Of a stretch of 64,000 nucleotides of DNA, positions 45,287 to 56,798 are shown piece after piece. Below the pieces are notes generated by a model. It saw nothing but the letters and a program-made list of their open reading frames with translations, ran no database searches and was not told the origin of the DNA. A program made the position numbers and the translations under genes. The stretch comes from Rutstroemia sp. NJR-2017a BVV2 (Eukaryota > Ascomycota > Leotiomycetes > Helotiales > Rutstroemiaceae). The stretch spans positions 992,001 through 1,056,000 of the forward strand of contig NJPS01000054.1 in assembly GCA_002946415.1 (NCBI GenBank), in the 5' to 3' direction. How positions within the stretch are numbered: position 1 is the stretch's first letter; every line of letters begins with the position of its first letter.

Positions 45287-47424
45287 GGGATGTGTATATA
45301 TGTATTTATGTACATTGGAGCGGTATTTACACTTAAAGCGCAAGCATTGTGGATAGCTTTTAGTACTTAAATTCTAGATCATCATGTCATTATTGGTTGT
45401 CGGAGAGATTCGGTTAAGACGATAGTAGGTTTGGCGTTTTTGATCGGAGACTTGGGGGGGTTCTGTAGTAAGGTTGACTTTTGGATATGGTTATGGATAT
45501 GGTTATGGTTAGATTACATATGTAGAGTAGATCAAGAATGCTAGTGACCCTAGCTCAGCGTAGTTTGCAACGAGAGTTATGAGTTGAGCCTGGTGATGGT
45601 ATGTGACGTGTGAAGTAAGACGCTCTCAAGGGCATTTAAGTATTGTTAATCAAAAGCTCTTGAGCGCATGGACAAGGCTAATTCGAGTGGTTGACAACTG
45701 CACTCATCTAGACTCGTGTTCAATCACCTACAATGTCTCCCTCTCCATATCTCAACGTGCTGAGTCGTTTGCAAATAACATTAGCAGCTCGTCAAAATCA
45801 CCAACGCCATCCCACAGCCCGTCGTAATCAATAACAAAACCTACACCATCCCAGCTCGTCCACTGCTCCCTTCCCGCTTTGCACACATACCCACGATACC
45901 GAGGCTCCGATCCTCTAGAATGGAAACCCGCGCTTGTCATCGCGTCCGCCGCGATTCTTAAGTCTTAATCCGATATGAGAACCGATTTGTAGATGGAACC
46001 CTCCTCTCCGATGCCTCTTCCTGAGCGCGGAGCCAGCGCGTCTGCCCCAGGAAAGAGGTTCTCGCAAGTTGAGTGGGTGGCGATATTGGCCGTGCTTTTT
46101 GGAAGTGGAGTGTAGAGGCTGTGCGACAGAAAGGATGGGATGGTGAAGAAGGCGGGGGGAGAGGGCTTGGATGGTGGGTTTGGTGGTTGGTCATTGTGGA
46201 ACGATGTTGCATGAGATGGCCAAGCTGAAGAGGGTTGATGAAGAGGTGGGTGAGAAGGATGGAGGAGTGAGAGGATGGAGGGAAATGAAAATGTGGTTGA
46301 GGTTGGTGTATGAAGCATGATTTTTGGGCCGGGAAAAGATGTTGATATTCTGGAGCTGATGTATTAAGCATGATTGTAGCACGGCAAAAGATGTTGATAA
46401 CTTGGGAGACTGAGTGGCGAGTATGAAGCAAAGTACGACAAGTCATTTGATGATACGATGTGCATGCAAGATACTCTGTATATGTTAAAGCTATATATTT
46501 TGTACGAATTACATTGTAACATAGTGAACTAAATCTAGTCGAATATGCAATTGACCTTGCTCCTCTGATCAACTCCGCAAGCTCTTAGTCTAAGAAATAA
46601 AATGCACTTGCGATATTACCATGAAGATTATCATTCACCACCGAGCTTATCCTCCATGAAACTACAAATCGGATCTTTATACTTATGTTTCAACCATACG
46701 TCCCATAACTACTAATTCGCATGGACGGATTTGATCGCTGAGTTTGGTAGAGAACCACGAATCCGTAGCATTGCAGTCTAACTTGGTTACGGATGATGCA
46801 CGACTTCGCCTACTCTCAGATGACAATACGACCAACCTCAATCTCACGAAATGAACAAGACTACTGCTTTCATGGAAACCTCGTATGCGTCTATTTCATG
46901 GCATGCTGTTGGCTACCGAACATCGTGCAAGCTGACACAGGTAAAAAGCGAGGACTTCCTCCATAAGACATCATCTTCTATTTAACACCCTAACCGCTTT
47001 TTGGCCGAGAACGAAGCAATAATGGCTGCATGAAAGTCCAAGAGGCCAGAAAAAGCTGTGTAACGGAGCAGACAATATAAAATGACCGCGACTGCAGCTC
47101 AAACCGGTCACCCGTATACTCGGGCACAAGGTAAGGCTGTGATATGTAACTTTCCATATCAGCAAGGTGCAGCCATCTCCGGCAGATAAATCCCATATGG
47201 TCGAAGAGATAATGTTCTACATCTACACATCTCCAACAACATATCTGGCTGGAACATGTTAAAGAAGCTTCAATTTACAGCCCAAAAAGCACCCAACCAA
47301 TTAAGCGAGGCCGCCAAACCTCGCCGTTGAAGAACTTTTATTCCAACCCTTCACCCCGCGCTCGACCACATCCACGCGCCTCAACCTCAGACTCGACCTT
47401 GTTATCAAAGACAAATCGCGCATC
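45287..47424. other. Intergenic between the ATPase giant and URM1
   Basis: About 2.1 kb. Fragments at 45733-46112 (plus) and 45752-45940 (minus) look partly protein-like but need frameshifts or lack a clear start, so I leave them uncalled. No RNA gene recognised. Confidence 0.45.
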
Positions 47425-47989
47425 ATGGCGACGGACTCACCGATACATATAACGGTAGAATTCACGCAAGTTATTTCCATTGCTAAACCCCCATCTCCGT
47501 TGCCATATCTATATCTATATCCATATCGATATCTAACCCCCACCATGCCCCCCACCCTCAACTCATCCCACTGACTAACACCTCTTTTCTCCAGCGGCGG
47601 TCTCGAAATGCTATTCTCCGACCAGCGAGTACACAAACTGTCCATCCCCTCCACGGACTCCTCGGAAAAGCCCGTTACTGTCGGATGGTTAGTGAACCAT
47701 CTATGCGAAAATGTGATGCAGGATTCGAGAAAAGAGATGTTTATCTTAGACGGTCACGTGTAGGACATCCCAATCTCTCCCCCTCCCTCAGCCCTCAGCC
47801 CCCAAGGCGGGCGGAAATAGTTAGGTAATAACGCGACGGACGACAAGACTAATCGGGAAACATAAACACAGGCGCCCTGGCATCCTAGTCCTCATCAACG
47901 ACGCAGACTGGGAATTAGAAGGCGAGGCCGAGTATGCCTTGCAGCCCAATGACAATATACTATTTGTATCGACGCTCCACGGGGGGTGA
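47425..47989 (+). CDS. URM1: Ubiquitin-related modifier 1
   Basis: Three short exons, 47425-47465, 47595-47759 and 47872-47989, giving 107 residues. The exons read [20 protein letters not shown], then [15 protein letters not shown] text (here [12 protein letters not shown]), then [18 protein letters not shown] and [16 protein letters not shown]. The C-terminal Gly-Gly is the site thiocarboxylated by Uba4. The length is close to other Urm1 proteins (about 100). Urm1 is the sulfur carrier for 2-thiolation of wobble U34 in cytosolic tRNAs and also conjugates to proteins under oxidative stress. The first intron (129 bp) begins gcaagt rather than gtaagt, a GC-AG intron; no alternative donor keeps the conserved EFTGG. 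It carries an ATATCT-rich repeat. Because every exon is small, simple long-frame searches miss this gene. Confidence 0.95.
47466..47594 (+). other. GC-AG intron of URM1
   Basis: Starts gcaagt after EF and AC, has ctgactaac near the 3' end and finishes ctccag. It splits the Thr codon AC|C. Contains a pyrimidine/ATATCT-rich repeat around 47506-47536. Confidence 0.8.
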
Positions 47990-49202
47990 GGAATAGTGGT
48001 ACGATGGACGGGGGACGAGATGAGGAGTTATGCTGCTTGGGGAAGGACCTGGGTGTCGTTGGGTAGGAAGAGGACAGGATAGGGATCCGTTCGGCTCCTG
48101 CTCTGCGCTGAGCTGAAAGAGATGTGCCGAATATCCCTCGGAGGTGTCATTTACTGATCGGATTGGGCGGGAGGAGGGAATGCGTTAGGGGTAGATGGCA
48201 TGTTGCATTGTGATATTAAGCAAGTAACAAGGCAGGTAGACAGGCAGGCAGCAGAGAAATCCACCTCGACCATGCTCATTGCTCATTGCTCATTGCTCTC
48301 ACCCTGAACTGCGATTCCCCGCGCAGCAACAACACATCCATCTGCACGTGATGCAGCGATCAACCTTGCATGATCTGTACCCAGGATCGCTTGTATTTCC
48401 CCCATTCTGCTGTGCAGTCAGTCAATCGAATCGTCTCCCTGCCTCGTCCAACTAGGTCATCGCCCCATCGCCTCATTTTGCACCAAAACCTGTACGATCG
48501 GCACATATTGCCTCTGCGTTTCTTAGCATCCAGCCGTTTCGGACCCCAATACCAATCACCCAAGCCCAATGAATTTTTGATTTTTTGCACATAACGTTAC
48601 GGTAAATCTTGCATCCACACGTCGTCATTTTCCCCATCCAACCTTACCTCACGTCGTCCGCTCTCGCATATTACGACACTCCAGAACCAACCTAGAAGCC
48701 CCCTTCCCTCTTCCCCGAGCAAATCCCAACCCAACGGCAGTCCGTGCAACTACATCCGAGCCGTCCCCTGCCCGCATATTGTATATGACAGCTCGACGTG
48801 CACGAACCTTAAACTTTGCGCTCGCTCGTGCGGGCCAATGAGTGCGTCTGTTACAATGCTGCTGCTGCAACTACTCTATTAGCATTCTACGGTACATACA
48901 TCTTTCCTTCCCCTTACCGAAGATTCGGTCAATCGCGCATATACCACGCATCCTCACCGCTCCCACGCGCATACGACAGAACCGGCCAGCGGTATCCTCG
49001 GGGCGATCACAGTCGGTCGGGCGTGCTTGTCTTCGCGTTGCGGTGCGGGCCGGGAGAATTTTCTCCGATTTGGTTTGCTGGGCGGAGGGGGTTATGTCAT
49101 TGGCATTGTCGTTGCCGCGAGAAGCCAGTCCCAGTCCCAGTCCCCGCTCACGCTGCGCTGCGCTGCAATGCACATGTAACCCGATTTTCCAATTGCATGT
49201 GC

Positions 49203-49233
<31 letters not shown>
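49203..49233 (+). repeat. GTATAT microsatellite
   Basis: Five consecutive GTATAT units. Confidence 0.92.
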
Positions 49234-50012
49234 CTATTCCCAAACGTCTTGACCGATTACGGGGAAGAGGAAGAGAGAGGATGGGATGGGATGGGATGCA
49301 AGGGAGAGAGAGAAGAACTCCCTTTCTTTCTCTTAGCTACAACATAGTAGACGCATTATTATCAAGTTAATATCAACACCGCAAGATGGGCAAAAACAAT
49401 CTAAAATAGTCTAAAATAAACTAACAGATACCGATGGAGCTTCATTCCCTCCAAGCAAGTGACATCACACCAAGTTGACGTTTTCCAAAGAAAGATCCAG
49501 AACCGTCTGTCTATTCCTTGCGTAACCCAGAAAGAACTTTTCCTCTATCTTGCAGCCCCAAACCCAAAGTGTGTCTATGAAGAAAATTTCCTTCTTGTTC
49601 GCATGATCACCACGTGTATGGTGCCCCGCAGCGATATGCCTGCTTCGAGACTTGCGTGATTTTGGACACGAGGTTGTACTACAATGGATGGATGGAGAAG
49701 AGATTTTGGTGTGTGATGTTATGTGTTTTTATAGGATAAGTTAATGCTATAGGATTTCTCTATCTGGGTATATGAAATGAGTGTAATCGTATACATAACA
49801 TAAGCCCTATTCCTTCCTCTTTCGTCGAGCTCCCCTCCCAATGCATCCAGATCCCAACTCCATCACACATTTATAATCAAACTTGGATAAATATACATAC
49901 ATAAGCAGATAGATACTCGTAACCAGTCGTGATATATTCCGCTATGATAAGATAAAAGATACTTCTATAGGTATTTAGTGTTTCGTTTCGATAGGATAGA
50001 TATAATGCGTAA

Positions 50013-50039
50013 CCCAGCCCAGCCCAGCCCAGCCCAGCC
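50013..50039 (+). repeat. CCCAG microsatellite
   Basis: Five CCCAG units plus a partial unit. Confidence 0.9.
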
Positions 50040-50709
50040 TCATGATACCGCCAAAGAGAATACAGGATATAAGACTTTCGTAAACAAGTAAACAAGCGAC
50101 TGGATAAGAAGGACAGGAGAGAAAAAAAACGATAGACTACATGATATTCCCATCCCAGTCCTGTTCCCCAAGACATAACGAAAGAAAACAGAGGGTGAAA
50201 AATAAAACACAAGTGAAACATCCAACGTCCATCTCCACACCAACCATTCGACTACACCAAATACACCAAAGAAACAACTCAGCAGCGAGCGTAAGTAGAA
50301 GTAGAAGTCTCCACATCACCCAGCACCAACAGCATCGAGAACTTGTAGAACGAAAGAAAGAAGCAAAGAAACAGAAACCCATCCACCCATAATGCACACA
50401 AGCCAAATCTTCAACCTGATCACCCGACTGAAATACGCCCCGCTCTTGCGCCAACAAGATACCATACCATAAGTTCAATCATCAAATAGAAATACAAAGC
50501 TCATCATCTCCAATAGCCCCTCTCCCTGTCTTTTTCTTTTTCTTCGTTTTTTTTTATACTTTCGCCTTCGCCTTCTTGATATGGTCATTTCCGTACGTAC
50601 GTCATCTAAATCCCTTTGTTCTTGGTTTTTCTTCATTTCATTCGTAAATCGTATGTCTGTCTGTGTGTGTGTGTGCATCATCCCCACCGCAGCGCACTGC
50701 ATCACGCCC

Positions 50710-52661
50710 TTAGTACAGCCTATCACCAAAAGCCAACACATTAGCTCTGGCATCTGCGCTGGAGAAGCTAGTGGCAGGCGAGCCATCGTAGCACGAGGAC
50801 GACAACTCGCTGGAGTTGTCCGCCTCGTAGTAAGCGTCAAAACGGTCGCCTCGCTTCTGCTGCTGGTGCTGGTGCTGGCTGGGCCCGTGGTTCATGCCCA
50901 TGTGCATCATGGGAGCGGAGCCCATGCCGGCCATGTCGTTGAGGAGGGGGAGACCGTGATGGGCTGGGCGGAACACGGGGTTTTGCGCGTGAGTCATCGT
51001 GTAGGGTTGCCTGGGCTCGAATCTGGGTTGGGGAGTGCAGGCTGAGGAGGGGGAAGAGGAGGGAGAGGATGAAGAGTAGGATGGAGATGTGGGATGGGTG
51101 GGAAGTGCAAGTCGAGTTACGAGGCCGACGCGGCGGTCTTTGCCTCGTCCTTTGATTCCCTTGTTGCTGTTCTTGTAGAGCGCAGCAAAGTATTCCCAGA
51201 GTTCTTTGTCGGCGCTGGTAATCTTGTCGGCGTCGCTCATGTTTGCGAATTTGTTGGTGAGGCGACGAAGAGTAGCAGTATGATATTTGTTTTGATGACT
51301 CTATTGAGTTCTTGCGGTCAGCTATGCCTGATTGAAAGGTATGTTATGTGACAGGGTGAACTTCTGAACGCGAGAATGGGATTGGGCGAAATAGGAAATC
51401 AATGAACACATTGTGCAGGAGATTTTACACACCTTGAGATTTCCCCGCTGTGTAAATTGTTTTCTGCAATCATCAAGTTTACAGTGATAAGGTTTGCGAT
51501 TATCGTGTACGATTTGGTGAGCGGCAACATTGCCTCGTTGACCGAATCTTTTGTCGCACTTGGGACATGCGAATGGCTTTTCGCCAGTATGTCTTCTCTC
51601 GTGAGTCTATCACGCGGAAGTTCTGTTAGTCGGTTCTGAGTAAAGAGTGATGCGGTGGTTACTTACTCTGAGGTTTCCTTGTTGCGAGAAGCTACGGTTG
51701 CAATCTGGGAACCTGCATGCCTTGAGATTGTTAGATATGAGGAGAAAGGTGTACTACGAATGGTACTTACATAAGGTCTAGCACCGTTATGAGATCTTTG
51801 ATGAATCTCTAGGTGAGTCTTTTGTAAGAACCTCTTCTTGCAGTTTGCCACCGTGCATCGAAATCGCTTCTTGCGGATCGTTGTAACGTCTTTTTCTTCC
51901 TGAAGTTCCCCAAATGTGAGCTTGTGTTGGCCACTTGCTTCATGTTTGCTTCGGTGCGTAGAACTCTGTAAATAGGGAGGAACACAAGGTACACCTACCA
52001 GAGGCATGCTTTGATCCTCGGAATTGAATGAGTCCGGTTGGGCAGAGGAATCTTGTCCTTTGGATTGTATCATCTTCATCAACGTGTCTACTTCTGTACC
52101 AAACTCTGCTTCAGTGGTACCATCGATCCGAACGTTCGAGCTGATGGTTTTGCTGGCTTCAGGTACTGGTGAAACGTAAGACTCTGAGCTACGAGGTGCT
52201 TTCCACATGAGTTCCGGCTTCTCAGGTTTGATCGACGGACTTGGACTTTGAGTTCCAGTGATGAAACCTCGAGGTGTGCTACGCTTCGCCATGTTCAAGT
52301 CTCGAATCTCTTCGCCATCATACTGTGTGAGTCTTGGAAGAGCTCTTTGTTGGATATAGTTGGCACCATAGGTAGGTAAGATTGTAGTTGAGGTACCATT
52401 AGAGAAGGAAGTATAGCCATATGGAGATATGCTCTGATGAAAATGTTGATTGGTGTTTAACATCGTCGAAGATGCGCTGCTATAAGTGTTGGTTGTGACA
52501 TATGCTGGCGTAAGGATGGGTCTAGTTAAACCAGCCGAAGTCGTCGCTCGGGGATCCAGAGACTGAAGCACACCCGACATGTCCATGTAGCAGAGATCGA
52601 CCTGAGACTGTTCATTCCAGCGCCCCCAGGTGGCACCTGGTGCTTGTGCTGTGATGGCCAT
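50710..52661 (-). CDS. C2H2 zinc-finger transcription factor (four fingers)
   Basis: Four exons: 52661-51771, 51720-51667, 51606-51433 and 51300-50710, giving 569 residues. The fingers are CTVANC...HQRSH (269-291), CRFPDC...HERRH (299-321), CPKC...HQIVH (329-349) and CKLDDC...HQNKYH (357-380). Introns fall after the first finger, inside the second and inside the fourth. TGEKP- and NRKP-type linkers separate them. Downstream come [20 protein letters not shown] and GRGKDRR, a segment shared by a fungal group of Azf1-like factors, then a Ser/Pro-rich and His/Gln-rich tail. The N-terminal ~260 residues are low-complexity, as in transcription-factor activation regions. Target genes are unknown. 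A 33-nt in-frame segment (51966-51998) has gt and ag ends but is shorter than usual introns; I keep it as coding. About 8 kb of apparently non-coding DNA lies upstream. Confidence 0.9.
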
Positions 52662-54039
52662 TTCGCCGTTGTTGTCTTGCTCGAAGAACGACGATATGAA
52701 TGAGAAAAGTGGCGAAAAGCGAAGTTGATTGTGATTGTCAAGTCAAAAGAATCAAGGAGATTCCGGTTGTGACGCAACGAGATCGGAGAGGAGGGGAAGA
52801 AGAATTTGTTGGGGGATATCTACGGTTGAAGTGGCAATATGTAGATGAGAACAATTTGGGTGGTTGTGATGGTGATGAAAGGCAATGAGGTCAAAGTGAC
52901 TAGGAGGTGATGTTGAGGTTTTATAATCGACTGCATACCACTGCGAACTTTCACAAGGTGGAGAGAGAGATACTGATATAGATCCATTTCCACGGTGGTC
53001 GATAAAGAATGCCGTAAACAGCGATGACCAAGTCAAAGTGATATGATACTGTACCAATAGACGGCCCTTGACCAGGAGACATGGTGGTGAAACAGAAACA
53101 AACAGGCTGGAAGGCTCTCATACGTTTGACGGTTACTGCTGAAAGAATCTAATGCCTCAGTCTAAAAGCAGTGAATTGACAGTATTTGCCATGGCTGGCA
53201 TGGATCTAGTACCGGGGAAAAACCCAAGGCTGCAAATTTGGCAGAGACACCTAGAGAGGAACAGCCAATCCCGAGTCGAGTGCCAGAAGCCTAGGGAAGA
53301 TTCTTGCCGTCAGATTTCGAGGCAGACGTATCAAATGGATTGGCTAGAAATTAGTTTGCTACCTGTATGGCGTAGATGAGGAGAGGTTAGCGGGTTCTCA
53401 AAGAGGTCAAAGACTCTAATGTTCCAGGTTCAAGGATCTTGGGACGACCAAGCAAGATCTGCGAAGGGGGGAGATGGGACCCTGTATGAGCAAAGAGTGT
53501 AGAGACCGGGGTCAAAATCCTTAGTGGATACGGGCAAGATAAAGCTGGAAGATCTCGTGGGGGTGTGCTTTTCCGACTTTGGCTGAAAGAACCGAGACTT
53601 CTGTTCTCGGCCGGGCAATTGCTAGGAGAGAATAAGACTCCATTGCAGGAGAGCAAGGATACGTGAGGACGTGGAGCTCGATCGGTATCGGCCCTTGTGA
53701 GGTTAAAATGGCCCTACGTAGGCAATTGTCAGAGGACGCACCAGCCCAGCCTAGGAGAGTAGCTGCGGCGCGCAACGCGCGAAAAAGCGCAAACGTAAGT
53801 ATTTCTGTAAGTTAGGTTTGCGAGTTTGACTTTCTAGACTTGAGATATGATAGAAGTGTATTGCAGTGATGCAGCAATCTTGCGGGAGCTCGGGAGCCTC
53901 CCGCGGATTAAACATAGGTCCATGCACTAGAAATGGGTTATATGTTATGGCTATCGTATTCGCCCATCAAATTTTACGATGGCCAAGGAGAGAGATTAGT
54001 AAACCTTTTCCTGGAGCCAGGTTCGAATCGTGCAGTGCG

Positions 54040-54138
54040 GTGGGAGGAGTTGGGGGGAGAGGAGGGGAGGGGGGAGAGGGGGTGGGCGAAGGAGGTGAAG
54101 GGGGTGAAGAGGTGAAGGGGTGAAGGGGTGAAGGGTGG
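54040..54138 (+). repeat. G-rich purine tract with GGTGAAGGGG units
   Basis: Almost pure purine on the plus strand, with repeated GGTGAAGGGG-like units near 54093-54138. Confidence 0.8.
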
Positions 54139-54720
54139 GCAACACACAATTCGTGCGCAGAACAAAACTTGCAAGTGCCAGGAAAAATGAGCACGGCAGT
54201 GTACGGCTATCTGGAATCTGGGAATTTGGTCTGTGTATGACAGGACCGCCAACATCAGCCCATCAGCATCCGGAATATGATTACCAGATTCCAAAGTTCC
54301 AAAGTTCCAACCGGTAGGGAAAAGTTTGCTGGGTCGATGACAGAGATCCCGCCCATCATGCCACGGGACATGACAAGCCAATGTGGTGAATAATTCTCCG
54401 CCGACGGCTTACTCCCTGATCCCGTGGATTTGGTTCTGTGCGGTTATGGCCGTGTCCCAAGTTACTTTGGTGCAAGACTCGCAGTTCCGGGTGATTGTAT
54501 CTCGCTTACCCCGGTCAAGGGCTGCAGCCTCGCAATTAATTGCGTTCCCCCCGGCCAGGAAGCACAAAAGTAGTGTAATTGCGTCGGTAGATCCGATCGC
54601 ATCATTGGTATTTGGTAATTGGTAATGATGACAAACAGCGCCGGATTCGTTCTGAGCGTCGGGTTCTAGACGCTTTCCTGAAGAGTCGATGCGTGCAGGA
54701 GGAACCTCAGTGCGACAGTA

Positions 54721-54755
54721 GGCAGTAGGCAGAAGGCAGAAGGCAGAAGGCAGTA
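54721..54755 (+). repeat. GGCAGAA 7-bp tandem repeat
   Basis: Five adjacent units: GGCAGTA, three GGCAGAA, GGCAGTA. Confidence 0.9.
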
Positions 54756-56757
54756 CTCCGTCTGTTGCACGCTGCCCATCGCACGTTCTACGGACTGACT
54801 AACTGGCTGTCTGACTCTCCGTTCTGTGCACTGATTCGCTGAGACGGTGGACGAATGCAATGGTAGCTCGAAAAACGTGGTGGCCACGAGCTGAGACTCT
54901 GTCGCATGTCGCAAGCAAGTCGCAAGTCGCAGTCGCATGTGCCTCTCAGGAGTCTATGTTCCGGCGGGCTCCAATGTAAACACGGTTGTAACTACTATAG
55001 ACTGACATTAATAATGGGGACACAGTGGCACAGTGGCAGTGAGAGGTCCACTGGCAGTAGCATTGGCATTGGCACCTCAGTCAGTCACTTTCGAGGCCAG
55101 CTGTGCGAGTGGCAATGCAATGGAGATGGGGAAATGTAGGAGATTGCTGGATTCCAGAGCGACATGGGTTGGGCAAAGCATAGTTGGCTAACCGGGCAAC
55201 TAGGGGCTAAGGCTACTTGGCTCTCGGAACCTGGACTCCTTTGCACTCCTTGGTCGATGGAGATGGGACGAGGATCTGAATCTGGACTTGCATCTGGTTT
55301 CGATTCGAATTCGGATTGGTTTGCACTGTGCAGACTTGATGGTGTGTTGATACAGCACAGATCTCGACATTAATCTCTATTGCCGGGGCATGAAATCTGT
55401 ACCAAACTCTCATCCGTATAGATTAGTTTTAGTGGTCCGTCTTGCGACACTATAAGGTTACAATGTTACGATGCTACTCGTATATTAGCTTCGCGGTGGA
55501 ATGGTGTAAGGGTAGAAGGGTGGAGGGCTGGAAATGGTGGGAGGGTGGCTCGGTGGGCAACATACATCGTTACATCCGGTCCTATCAAACCATGTCTATT
55601 TCCATCTTCTCGTCATCCCTTGCTATCCCTTCTCAAATTCGCATCCCTCCCCTGTTTGCAATTGAGACCCGATGATGTGGTTGACAAGTCGATCTTCCGC
55701 CGTAACCTTAGAAAGCATCGAGTTGCAACTTGCTAGGTAAATCTGTCGCCATCCTCAAATCTATCCAAATATAAACACTGCCCGTTTTGTCATATCTTGC
55801 GAAAAGTCATTCGATATCGGCCAATGCCATGTAATAGGGTCCAGTTTATGTCTGCCTAGCTAGATGTTTGTAGTTAAATATATCCGTTTGATATATGTAA
55901 AGTTGCACTAGAATTACCGAAAGGGTGCGTGGAAATCAATTGAAATGGAGGGGCATATCGTACTGGGCTGTACCCAATTGATCAAACACTCGACGGATCT
56001 ACATACGACCGCAGAAAGTACTGGCTGTCGGCATGTGCAGGAGATTACGTAGATGATGTCAGTCAGCTGGGAGCAGGCACACCAGCAAAGCAGGCAAAAA
56101 CAGGTAAACGCCTAGGACATCGTTAACTGTCAGGTACCTGCAACCGTACGAACTAAGTAGACACTACCAGTAAGCTTTAGAGGGTTAAATGGATGATTTG
56201 GCTTGCAGTTGGTGATGTTTAACGTTTCGGTTCCATCCTGAAGGTCTCCAGTCTGCGGTCTCCTCTGCAGTCTCCCTCCGGTCTTTGCCCCTGCTGCTTG
56301 CAATAGGTCTTCGCTCACGCTGGCTACTGGATGGAGAACATGACTGGAGACCGTGGTTAGCATCCCTGAATAGCCTCCGGCTGGCTGCAGCTTTTTCTCG
56401 TTAGATGGATATGCACTGGATATTAGTTAAGGAAGGAAGGTGAGCAACTGACTTCCGGGTATCCATAAATGTATGTATGTCAGACGTCCAAACGTCAAAG
56501 AGTCATTATACTTTGCGAAGTCTACTCCGCAGGAGTCAGAATGCGCCAGAAAAGTGGTTTGCAGTCAAGATGTAAAGTGGTAGGTTAGGAAGTTGATTTG
56601 CGAGTAGAAATTATCTGTACCTATTTAGTGTTCTCCACCACGGGAAAATGCCTGGACAAAGTAGACTTACGGTTCTTAGCTAGTCCAAAGCTGCCGCTGC
56701 CAAAAAGCCAGACATGCTAATCGAACGCCAAAGCCAGCCCAGAGAAGGGAAAGTTAA

Positions 56758-56798
56758 GGGAGCCAGGGGGCCAGGGGGCCAGGGAGCCAGGGAGCCAG
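56758..56798 (+). repeat. GCCAGGGG-type tandem repeat
   Basis: Five near-identical 8-bp units (GGGGGCCA or GGGAGCCA). Confidence 0.85.

Larger units (their letters stand above)
47990..50709. other. Intergenic between URM1 and the C2H2 gene
   Basis: No conserved gene. Contains three TGCTCAT copies (48273-48297), a GTATAT run (49203-49233), a GGGAT run near 49280-49297 and AGCCC repeats (50013-50039). The AT-rich part at 49700-50150 may include the 3' UTR of the C2H2 gene. Frames here (for example 48816-49370) have no motif. Confidence 0.5.

Noticed and set aside
48816..49370. 184-codon plus-strand frame
   Set aside because: Crosses a GTATAT microsatellite, has no family signature, and another frame is equally open.
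54019..54040. B-box-like GGTTCGAATC
   Set aside because: The flanking bases do not form a T-stem and no matching A-box lies upstream.
56000..56120. Segment beginning ACATACGACC, like the start of fungal 5S rRNA
   Set aside because: Similarity stops after about 10 bases; the internal 5S control regions are absent.
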